From the NCBI GenBank assembly GCA_030428025.1, contig JAUIBJ010000256.1, positions 1 to 5,796 of the forward strand: DNA of 5,796 nt, written 5' to 3'. Numbering within the stretch: the stretch's first letter is position 1; each line of letters opens with the position of its first letter. This stretch comes from Alphaproteobacteria bacterium. Its GTDB lineage: Bacteria > Pseudomonadota > Alphaproteobacteria > Rhodobacterales > Rhodobacteraceae. The position numbers and the translations under genes were made by a program. A model generated the notes under the pieces. That model was not told where the DNA came from. It did not search any database and worked only from the letters and a program-made list of their open reading frames with translations. This document shows, in pieces, positions 1 through 5,592 of this stretch.

Positions 1-34
1 TGTCTCCCCTCTCCCGCGCCGGCCGCATTGCCCG
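1..34 (-). other. Left edge downstream of the protease gene, possible ribosome binding site of a next gene
   Basis: The minus strand after the protease stop reads a GC-rich stretch and ends in a purine-rich run, GGGAGAGGGGAGACA (1-15), of the kind found before start codons. An ATG at 28-26 opens a frame that leaves the window after nine codons, but it has no Shine-Dalgarno of its own. A gene starting just beyond the left edge is the likelier reading. No terminator is visible here. Confidence 0.25.
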
Positions 35-997
35 TCAGTTGCCGCGCAATAGGTCGGTGGCCTTGTCCGCGGACATCCCGGCGTCCCCGCTCGTGCCGGT
101 CTCCGACGGCGGATCGTTGGCCTGATCCGTGCCGGGTGCCGTCGTGCCGTCCTCAGCCCCGGCCAGTTCGCGCATCAGTTCGGACTGCTCGAGGATCGCC
201 GAGAACAGTGTGCTTTCGTTGAAACTCATCGCGTCATTGGCCGTCATCCCGCCGCTGTGATGCAGCGCCACGGGCTGCATCTCGCGGGTGAAGAGGATCG
301 ACCCGGAACTGCCCGGCAACGTGTCGCAGCGATGGCGCAGCATCGGGCCGTCGGATTGCTGGCGGGCGGTGAAGCAGCGGAAGCGCGTCATCACCTGCGG
401 CCGGCCCAGCGGGTGATGCACCACGATCAGCGGATCGCCGGGATCGACCGCCACATGCCGCAGAACCAGCGTGGCAAAACGGGGGTCGGGTGCCTCCAGA
501 AGCCGGACGAGGCTGAAATCCAGGATGTCGTGCCAGTCGGTGGGATCGACAGACAGCGGATAGCGCTGCGCCCCCTCTCCGCCCTGCACAAGATAGCCCA
601 GCAGGATCGAGGCCGAGAGCAGCTTTCTCTCGCCCCCTTTCGAGATGCAGTGATGGTTGGTAATGACCCAATTGAGCGGCAGCAGCGCCCCGGTGCAGGT
701 GGCCAGGCTACGCCGCCCGTCCGGCGCCTCGGTCAGCAGGTCGATCCGGCCCACCGCCGACGCGATGCGCCGGATCAGATCGTCGGCGGGAAGTTCGCGG
801 ATCGGCTCGAACACACCCTCCTGCGCGGCGATGAAGGCCTTCGCATCGCCGGTGCTTTCGTGCAGGGGCAGGTCGATTTTGCCGTAATCGTCGGGGTCGA
901 AGACCGCCACCTGCGCCAGGGCCATTGGCCCGGACCCTGCCGCCGCGAGAACCAGCGCCATTCCGGCCAGAAAGCCCGTGATCCGCCAAGGTCTCAT
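35..997 (-). CDS. Exported trypsin/V8-like serine protease (S1 family)
   Basis: This gene encodes 320 residues. Residues 1-29 are a Sec signal peptide ending in PMALAQ. Residues 30-75 are an N-terminal extension that may be a propeptide. Residues about 76-280 are a chymotrypsin-fold protease. His116 lies in VITNHHC, Asp160 in ILDFSLVRL and Ser231 in DTLPGSSGSIL, so the triad is complete. Cys101 and Cys117 match the disulfide around the catalytic His, and Cys208 and Cys224 may form a second one. The DTLPGSSGS signature is like bacterial V8/S1B-type enzymes rather than animal trypsin. Asp225 falls six residues before the Ser, the place of trypsin Asp189, so Arg/Lys specificity is possible but uncertain. 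The last 40 residues are rich in Gly, Thr, Asp, Ser and Pro and look disordered. The gene begins 13 nt after the caspase gene, so the two products are probably made together. Protease identity is firm; the substrate is unknown. Confidence 0.93.
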   Translation of the reverse strand: MRPWRITGFLAGMALVLAAAGSGPMALAQVAVFDPDDYGKIDLPLHESTGDAKAFIAAQEGVFEPIRELPADDLIRRIASAVGRIDLLTEAPDGRRSLATCTGALLPLNWVITNHHCISKGGERKLLSASILLGYLVQGGEGAQRYPLSVDPTDWHDILDFSLVRLLEAPDPRFATLVLRHVAVDPGDPLIVVHHPLGRPQVMTRFRCFTARQQSDGPMLRHRCDTLPGSSGSILFTREMQPVALHHSGGMTANDAMSFNESTLFSAILEQSELMRELAGAEDGTTAPGTDQANDPPSETGTSGDAGMSADKATDLLRGN

Positions 998-1007
998 CTT
1001 CCGAACA

Positions 1008-1012
1008 CCCCT
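1008..1012 (-). promoter_or_regulatory. Shine-Dalgarno of the serine protease gene, overlapping the caspase stop codon
   Basis: The caspase stop TAG at 1013-1011 runs into GGG, giving AGGGG ten bases before the protease ATG at 997-995. A second purine run, GGAAG, abuts the ATG and is too close to serve well. The overlap suggests translational coupling of caspase and protease. Confidence 0.5.
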
Positions 1013-4000
1013 AGTTGAACATGCCGGGCACGAGCGTCAAGTCGCGGAACTCCGCTTCGACGGTTTCGTTGCCCCAGCTCGAAACGGCCAAACCGATCCG
1101 GTTGAAATTATCCTTGACGGTCGATTTGACAGTGCCGAGTTCCGTCCATTCACCGGTGGCCGGATCAAGATAGCGGAACCGATAGAGCCAGCCGAACTTC
1201 ACGATCTGCAGGATGCCTTCGTCACCGCCTTCGCTCTTCTTGAACTCGCCGTTATTGCCCTCGTGATTGGCAAGATCGCCCGAATGGCCGGTGCAGTCGT
1301 CGGAATAGGAACCGCTGACCGACAGGCCTTTAGTGTTGGAGGGCCCGAAATGCAGGGCCTTGACCGAGCCGTGTTCGGCACCGTTCCACAGAACCAGACC
1401 GCCGAAGGTCCGATCCTGTCGCTGGGGCATTCGGTACCGCACCTGCGCGACCCAGGCATCGCGCGGTGGCACGGCGACGGTCAGCATCGGGCTGGTGTTA
1501 CGGTTGCAGTCCCAGACGCTGTTGTGCCCGCCGGTCGTTGTCAGACGCACATAGCGACCGCGGATTTCATGCACCGAGTTGCCGTCGGGATCGCTCCATT
1601 CGAAATCGCCGAAATCGCGACCCTCGAAGGACACCGGCTCGCCGATCCTGAGGCGCGAATAATAGGCAGGGAACCATCGGTCGGGTTCGGTTTCCCCCGC
1701 GATTATGCGGAAGTTCGAGAAAGTCACGTTCACCGGCTCGGATCCCCAGGTCTTGGCAATCAGGCCGATCTTCTTGAACGCATCGCGAACCGAGGCATAG
1801 GTGGTGCCGATATGCTCCCAATTCCGGCGTTCCGGAGCCTTGAAATAGAACGAAATACGCGGCCCGTCGCGCGCGATCCGCAAACGCCCACTGCTCCGGT
1901 CGTACTTGATGTTGAACGGGCCTTCGCTGCCGAACTGGTTGCTGAGGTCGCCGGCGCCGCTGGAACAGTCGATGGCGTTCGACCCGGCCACGCCCAAATC
2001 ATTTGTGTCGGACGGTCCGAAATAGAGTATCCGAACCGGAGCATCTTCGAACTCGTCGTTCCAGGTGACCAGACCCACATGACTGCGGCCGATCCGGGCC
2101 GGCAGGTCGAAATCGACCTCGGCGGTCCAGCGGTCGATTGGCGGCGTGTCAACCGACAGGATGGGCGCCGTGAGACGGTCGCAATCCCACTGGTTGCGTC
2201 CGCCGCTGGCTTTGAGATTCACCCGGTTCTCGATGATCTCGTGGATTGAATCGCCCGCCGGATCGTTCCATTCGAAATCGGCGAAGTCCTGGCCGCGGAA
2301 TGTGGCCTCTCCGTCGTTGGCCAGCCTCTCGAAATAGTCCGGCGTCCATTTCTCGGCCTCGGCATGGCCGGGGATCAGCCGGAAGTCGGCGAAAGAGACC
2401 ACCACAGGTTCGCTGCCCCAGGTCTTGGCGATCAGGCCGACATTCACGAGGTTGTCCTTGCCTTCGACCAGCATCGAGCCGACCTGATGCCAGTTATGCA
2501 TATGGGGCGACTTGAAGTAGAAGGTCAGCCGGTCGGCATTGCGCGACACCCGCAACCAGCCACGGCCGCCGTCATAGTGCAGGTTGAAGCGGCCTTCGGA
2601 TTCGGGTCGATTTCGCAGATCGCCGACGCCGGCGGAACAGTCGCTGCGGTAGGATCCGCTGACCGGAAGATCTTTGGTGTCGGCAGGGCCGAAATAGATC
2701 GCTCGGGTGGGGCCGTCGCTTTCGACGCCATTCCAGACCACGAGACCCACATGGCTGCGCCCGATCCGGGCCGGCAGCTGGAACCAGACCTGGGCCGACC
2801 AGACATCGTTGGCAGGCGCCGGGACTGACAGGATCGGCGCCAGATCGCGCCGGCAGTCCCAGATGTTGTGGCCCCCGGGTGCGCGCATGTGAATCCATTC
2901 GCCGTCGGTCTGGTACTGGCTGTCACCCTGCGGGTCGGAAAACCGCCAGGCGTCGGCCTGCACGCGATAGCCCTGCGGCCCGACATTGCGCGCAACGGGC
3001 TTGTCCTTGCCGCTCAATTCTTCCTGGGTTTCGCCGCTGCCGAAAAACCCCTCGGGCAGTTCCCGCCGAGGCGTCAACTGGAAAAAGGCCGTTTCGGTTT
3101 CCGCGATGGTGGGCAGCCAGGATGTATCCTGCCCGCCGGTCACCTCGGTCAGGTTCAACCCGCCCTGCAGTTCCAGCGCCGGGGTGTTGGCCATTTCGCT
3201 TTCCTCGACCGAGGGCAGGAAATCGCTGCCGCGGTCGGCCGGCTCGCCCTCGGCAACCTCTTCGACCTCCGCCGCGGCCTCTCCGTCCTCGGGTGCCGCC
3301 TCGCCGGCATCGGCGATTTCTTCTTCGGTCGGGCTCTCTGAATCGGCCGCGGCGGCCTTCTCGGCCTCTTCCGCCTCGCGCTCGGCAATCATCTTCTTGA
3401 GTTCCTCGATCCTTGCGATGGCGGTCTTCGAGAACCGGCCGGTCGGATACGCGTCAAGATAGGTCTGCACCACGTCCGGGTCCTGACTGACCACCACGGT
3501 CGTCCAGAGCGTGATTTCCGCCATGGCCTCGGTGAGGTCGGCGGGCTCGCCGGGAACCTGGGTTTCGCCGAAATCGTCGAGCGTCTCGTTCAGCCGTCCG
3601 GGCAGGGCGAACACGAAATCGCCCCGGTCGTAATCGGGATCGCGCAGCTTTCCGTAGCGGGGGGTTTGCGCTTCCTCGGTATAGTTGGTCATCTCGTCGG
3701 ACATGAAGAGGCCAAGCTCGGTCCCGGTCAGATAGCCGTCGCCGTTGGAATCGGCGGTCGATTCTCCGGCCAGCGCACGCAGGAACAGGCGGCGAAAGGT
3801 GCCGTCATCGCTGACCTGCTGCTCGGCATCGCCCGAGGTCATGAACTGCCGGGTGGGGCGGGTTGTGACGCGGGTGATCGCCGCCGGCACCGATCCGGCG
3901 CGGGTGGTGAAGATGGTGCCGGAAAAGCAGCTGTCGAAGATCGCCAGAACGTGCTTGGCCTCGGCCAGCCGCATCAGCCCGCCGAAATCACGCATGTGCA

Positions 4001-4463
4001 GCGCGCGCACCTTGAATTCCGGCTCGGTCGGGGCGGGCGCATCGATGGGCACGAGAAAGCCTTCGCCCTTGATGGAATGGCCGTGGCCGGCATACCAGAG
4101 CAGCAGCCGCGCCTCGGGGTCGCTGCCCTGAATGGCGAAGAACTCGCGCAGGGTGTCGCGCAGTGCCACGCTGTCGAGATCCTCCACCAGCGTCACCTCG
4201 AAACCCCGCTCCTTGAGGCCCGCGGCAATCTCGCGGGCATCGGTGACGGCGTTGGACAGGCTGGGCCAGCCTTCGGAATAGGCGTCGTTGCCGATCACCA
4301 GCGCATAGCTGTTGGTGTAAAGTTCCACATGCCCGGCAACGGGCGCGTTGGCTTCCGGTTCGGTTCGCAACTCGACGCTCAGCCCGCGCGAGGCCGACTG
4401 GGCCGTGCCGGTCAGCGCAAACGGAAGAAGAAACGTAGCGAACAGAGCAAGGTAACGGACCAT
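1011..4463 (-). CDS. Exported caspase-like (peptidase C14) protein with EF-hand loop and three ConA/DUF1349-like modules
   Basis: This gene encodes 1150 residues. Residues 1-24 are a Sec signal peptide with a likely cut after AQSA. Residues about 53-285 are a caspase/metacaspase-type domain: strand YALVIGNDAY, then LSNAVTDA, the catalytic His127 in WYAGHGHS and the catalytic Cys179 in IFDSCFSG. Asp177, two residues before the Cys, matches the acidic S1 residue known in metacaspases, so cleavage after Arg or Lys is likely. Residues 238-249 (DSNGDGYLTGTE) fit a 12-residue EF-hand calcium loop. Residues 310-355 contain the YL-x3-P-x-G-x-F-x3-A-x2-R motif that often follows bacterial caspase domains. 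Residues 356-425 are an Ala/Glu-rich, probably disordered linker. Residues 506-699, 730-923 and 954-1147 are three homologous beta-sandwich modules resembling DUF1349/concanavalin A-like folds, each with two conserved cysteines. The family and export are well supported; substrate and ligand are not known. The serine protease gene follows after 13 nt. Confidence 0.95.
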   Translation of the reverse strand: MVRYLALFATFLLPFALTGTAQSASRGLSVELRTEPEANAPVAGHVELYTNSYALVIGNDAYSEGWPSLSNAVTDAREIAAGLKERGFEVTLVEDLDSVALRDTLREFFAIQGSDPEARLLLWYAGHGHSIKGEGFLVPIDAPAPTEPEFKVRALHMRDFGGLMRLAEAKHVLAIFDSCFSGTIFTTRAGSVPAAITRVTTRPTRQFMTSGDAEQQVSDDGTFRRLFLRALAGESTADSNGDGYLTGTELGLFMSDEMTNYTEEAQTPRYGKLRDPDYDRGDFVFALPGRLNETLDDFGETQVPGEPADLTEAMAEITLWTTVVVSQDPDVVQTYLDAYPTGRFSKTAIARIEELKKMIAEREAEEAEKAAAADSESPTEEEIADAGEAAPEDGEAAAEVEEVAEGEPADRGSDFLPSVEESEMANTPALELQGGLNLTEVTGGQDTSWLPTIAETETAFFQLTPRRELPEGFFGSGETQEELSGKDKPVARNVGPQGYRVQADAWRFSDPQGDSQYQTDGEWIHMRAPGGHNIWDCRRDLAPILSVPAPANDVWSAQVWFQLPARIGRSHVGLVVWNGVESDGPTRAIYFGPADTKDLPVSGSYRSDCSAGVGDLRNRPESEGRFNLHYDGGRGWLRVSRNADRLTFYFKSPHMHNWHQVGSMLVEGKDNLVNVGLIAKTWGSEPVVVSFADFRLIPGHAEAEKWTPDYFERLANDGEATFRGQDFADFEWNDPAGDSIHEIIENRVNLKASGGRNQWDCDRLTAPILSVDTPPIDRWTAEVDFDLPARIGRSHVGLVTWNDEFEDAPVRILYFGPSDTNDLGVAGSNAIDCSSGAGDLSNQFGSEGPFNIKYDRSSGRLRIARDGPRISFYFKAPERRNWEHIGTTYASVRDAFKKIGLIAKTWGSEPVNVTFSNFRIIAGETEPDRWFPAYYSRLRIGEPVSFEGRDFGDFEWSDPDGNSVHEIRGRYVRLTTTGGHNSVWDCNRNTSPMLTVAVPPRDAWVAQVRYRMPQRQDRTFGGLVLWNGAEHGSVKALHFGPSNTKGLSVSGSYSDDCTGHSGDLANHEGNNGEFKKSEGGDEGILQIVKFGWLYRFRYLDPATGEWTELGTVKSTVKDNFNRIGLAVSSWGNETVEAEFRDLTLVPGMFN
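1023..1604 (-). repeat. Module C, the diverged last copy of the ConA/DUF1349-like domain
   Basis: Residues 954-1147, again 224 residues after module B. It keeps WSDPDGNS, VWDC (Cys986), GGLVLWNG, LHFGPSNTKGL, DDCTGHSGDL (Cys1057) and FRDLTLVPG. PARIGRS is replaced by PQRQDRT, and the second half (EFKKSEGGDEGILQI onward) differs strongly from A and B. It ends three residues before the stop, so the protein ends with this domain. Confidence 0.8.
1695..2276 (-). repeat. Module B of the triplicated ConA/DUF1349-like domain
   Basis: Residues 730-923, starting exactly 224 residues after module A. It repeats the same landmarks: WNDPAGDS, QWDC (Cys761), PARIGRSHVGLVTWN, LYFGPSDTNDL, IDCSSGAGDL (Cys833), FYFKAP, GLIAKTWGSEP and FSNFRIIAG. 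Modules A and B are closer to each other than to C, also at DNA level. The 30-residue connector before it, with the motif W-x-P-x-Y-F/Y, is repeated before module C. Confidence 0.85.
2367..2948 (-). repeat. Module A of the triplicated ConA/DUF1349-like domain
   Basis: Residues 506-699 of the caspase protein. Shared landmarks are an FSDPxGDS opening, GGHNIWDC (Cys537), PARIGRSHVGLVVWNG, IYFGPADTKDL, SDCSAGVGDL (Cys609), FYFKSP, GLIAKTWGSEP and a closing FADFRLIPG. The pattern of alternating strands and the GLVVWNG and GLIAKTWG landmarks are like DUF1349-type beta-sandwiches. Confidence 0.85.
3609..4301 (-). other. Caspase (C14) catalytic domain within the 1150-residue protein
   Basis: Residues 55-285. 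The catalytic His127 codon is at 4083-4085 and the Cys179 codon at 3927-3929; both are intact. The spacing of 52 residues between them is normal for the fold. The usual N-D-A motif before the second helix appears here as V-T-D-A (residues 73-76). Confidence 0.9.
3717..3752 (-). other. EF-hand calcium-binding loop inside the caspase region
   Basis: Residues 238-249 read DSNGDGYLTGTE. Asp1, Asn3, Asp5, Gly6, a hydrophobic residue at position 8 and Glu12 all match the canonical EF-hand loop. It sits after the catalytic Cys, where related bacterial caspase-like proteins often carry a similar D-x-N/D-x-D-G-Y loop followed by TGxELG. A single loop without an obvious pair is visible, so it may be structural rather than a switch. 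Confidence 0.8.
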
Positions 4464-4562
4464 CGGTTTCCCCGTATCACGAATGTCTTGTCATCAAATG
4501 CCGGCAGTCAGGCCGGCCACGAAGCGGCACCTTCCGAGGGGCCGCCCCGCTTTTTCAGCCGG
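4464..4562 (-). other. Intergenic gap upstream of the caspase gene with an inverted repeat
   Basis: This 99-nt stretch separates the 318-residue protein from the caspase gene. It holds GCCGGC at 4500-4505 and again at 4512-4517. The hexamer is its own reverse complement, so the two copies can form a 6-bp stem with a 6-nt loop. On the minus strand the stem is followed only by ATTTG, which is too short for a good intrinsic terminator. Nearer the first gene, GGGG and CCCC at 4538-4549 could form a second small stem. I see no convincing -35/-10 pair, so read-through from upstream is the simpler reading, perhaps with partial attenuation. Confidence 0.4.
4469..4473 (-). promoter_or_regulatory. Shine-Dalgarno GGGGA of the caspase gene
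   Basis: The minus strand reads GGGGA, then five bases, then ATG at 4463-4461. This supports the chosen start, which also gives a well-formed signal peptide. Confidence 0.6.
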
Positions 4563-5519
4563 TCAGTTGGCAAGGCCGATCTTGTCGATTTCGAACTTGT
4601 TCCCCACCAGCGAAATCCGCGCCTCGATGCCCATCTGCTCGGCCATGAGCCGCAGGTTGCGGTTCAGGCGGGCCTGATCGCTGCAGGTCTCGTACCAGTA
4701 TTCCGCCGAGGTCCGCATGACACGCACCGGACGGTGGTGATCGTAGCCCTTGAACACCACCAGATATTCCTCGATCCGGGTGATCTCCTCGCTCTCGAAC
4801 CCGCGGAACTCCAGTGTATAGGCGGTGGTCAGCATGCCCCCGCAGCCGGGGCTCGGCATTGTCGTGGCCGGTTGGGTTGTGACCGTGCCGGTGGTGGTGG
4901 TCTGTTGCTGCGGCTGGGTTCCGGTCATCGAGCTAAGCATCGTCGCCAAAACGTCCCCCACATCCGCGGCAATCTTCCGGGCTTCCTCGCCGACATGTTC
5001 CAGCACGCAGTCGCGGTTGCAGCCCTGCGGCAGTGACGGCAATTCGCCGGGGCCGTACGAGACCTCGAAATTCTCGACCGCCCGCCCGCTCTGGACATGC
5101 ACGATCCGGCCACTGACGCGGATCCTAAGGTCAATTATGTCGGGGGCGTAGACGTTCTGTTCGGCAGAGGCGTAGATCTGGAAGACCACGACCATGTCGA
5201 TCGGCACGTTCGGCACGCGCTTGGCAACCGTGAGCAGTTCCGCGTCGGTGCGACGGACCCGGGCGGGATTGGTCACATCCATGGTGACCGCGGTTTCGTC
5301 ATAGACACGGAAACCCGCGCGCGACAATTCGGCGGCCAGCGCCTGGACCACGCGATTGAATACCCGCGAATTGCGCGGCACGGTATCGAGATCGGCATCT
5401 TCGCCCATGATCAGGACGTTGACCGGGGCGGCCTGGGCCGGCGCGGCGCCGAAGGACAGCACTGCCACAAGCGGCAGCGCCAGGGCCATCGTCACCATGG
5501 CTTTGAATAGGCGTTTCAT
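4563..5519 (-). CDS. Secreted two-domain protein with LpoB/FlgT-like features, function unknown
   Basis: This gene encodes 318 residues from ATG at 5519, or 319 if the adjacent TTG is used. Residues 1-30 form a Sec signal peptide: basic MKRLFK, a hydrophobic core, and a probable cut after AAPAQA at about residue 30. There is no lipobox cysteine, so it should be soluble and exported. Residues 33-195 form an alpha/beta domain: a VNVLIMGED strand, an amphipathic helix (FNRVVQALAAELSRAGFRVYD), and later strands including DMVVVFQIYA and IVHVQSGRAVENFEV. This order resembles LpoB, TolB-N or FlgT-type periplasmic domains, but only by eye. Residues 200-225 are a Thr/Gln/Pro-rich linker. Residues 230-318 form a second small alpha/beta domain ending with a long helix and the strands ARISLVGNKFEIDKI. 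Four cysteines (167, 171, 226, 279), including a CNRDC pair, could form disulfides. It lies upstream of the caspase gene on the same strand. A role as partner or envelope adaptor is inference only. Confidence 0.85.
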   Translation of the reverse strand: MKRLFKAMVTMALALPLVAVLSFGAAPAQAAPVNVLIMGEDADLDTVPRNSRVFNRVVQALAAELSRAGFRVYDETAVTMDVTNPARVRRTDAELLTVAKRVPNVPIDMVVVFQIYASAEQNVYAPDIIDLRIRVSGRIVHVQSGRAVENFEVSYGPGELPSLPQGCNRDCVLEHVGEEARKIAADVGDVLATMLSSMTGTQPQQQTTTTGTVTTQPATTMPSPGCGGMLTTAYTLEFRGFESEEITRIEEYLVVFKGYDHHRPVRVMRTSAEYWYETCSDQARLNRNLRLMAEQMGIEARISLVGNKFEIDKIGLAN

Positions 5520-5528
5520 CAATTGTTT

Positions 5529-5534
5529 CTCCTT
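5529..5534 (-). promoter_or_regulatory. Shine-Dalgarno AAGGAG of the 318-residue secreted protein
   Basis: The minus strand reads AAGGAG, then nine bases, then ATG at 5519-5517. A TTG in the same frame lies directly before that ATG, six bases from the Shine-Dalgarno. Both spacings are workable. I prefer the ATG because it is the commoner start codon. The choice changes the protein by one residue only. Confidence 0.7.
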
Positions 5535-5555
5535 CTGTCATGTCACTTGGCTGGC

Positions 5556-5583
5556 CTGGCCCGGTCCCCGAAGGCCGGGCCGG
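5556..5583. other. Strong GC-rich hairpin between two genes
   Basis: A perfect 7-bp inverted repeat, GGCCCGG at 5558-5564 and CCGGGCC at 5575-5581, encloses a 10-nt loop. Read on the minus strand, which is the sense of the flanking genes, the loop contains C-UUCG-G, a very stable tetraloop sequence, so the inner part can pair further with a small bulge. No U-run follows it in the minus-strand transcript, so it is not a classical intrinsic terminator. It could attenuate transcription, stabilise an mRNA end after processing, or help Rho-dependent termination. Confidence 0.5.
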
Positions 5584-5592
5584 CGGCTGTTT

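Noticed and set aside
257..1018. Plus-strand open frame of 253 codons opposite the serine protease
   Set aside because: The minus strand encodes an intact catalytic triad in this stretch, and the plus-strand product is low-complexity shadow sequence.
978..2249. Long plus-strand open frame of 423 codons opposite the caspase gene
   Set aside because: It is the shadow of a real GC-rich gene whose minus-strand product has clear domain repeats. The shadow protein shows no domain, no signal peptide and no ribosome binding site.
1023..2948. The three repeats as a sign of a mobile element or recombination site
   Set aside because: The repeats are in frame, code for complete domains and stay within one gene. 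This is internal domain duplication.
4464..4500. Possible sigma70 promoter upstream of the caspase gene (TTGATG and TGATAC on the minus strand)
   Set aside because: The two boxes are only about 12 bases apart, too close for a normal promoter, and each matches the consensus poorly.
4538..4555. GGGG-CCG-CCCC followed by GC and five T on the plus strand, resembling an intrinsic terminator
   Set aside because: The stem is only four pairs with a three-base loop, and there is no plus-strand gene for it to terminate. On the minus strand, where the genes lie, the T-run becomes A and comes before the stem.
3666..5036. Long plus-strand open frame of 456 codons spanning the caspase and secreted-protein genes
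   Set aside because: It crosses the ends of two well-supported minus-strand genes and the gap between them, is Gly/His/Arg-rich and has no recognisable domain. It is explained by antisense codon bias.
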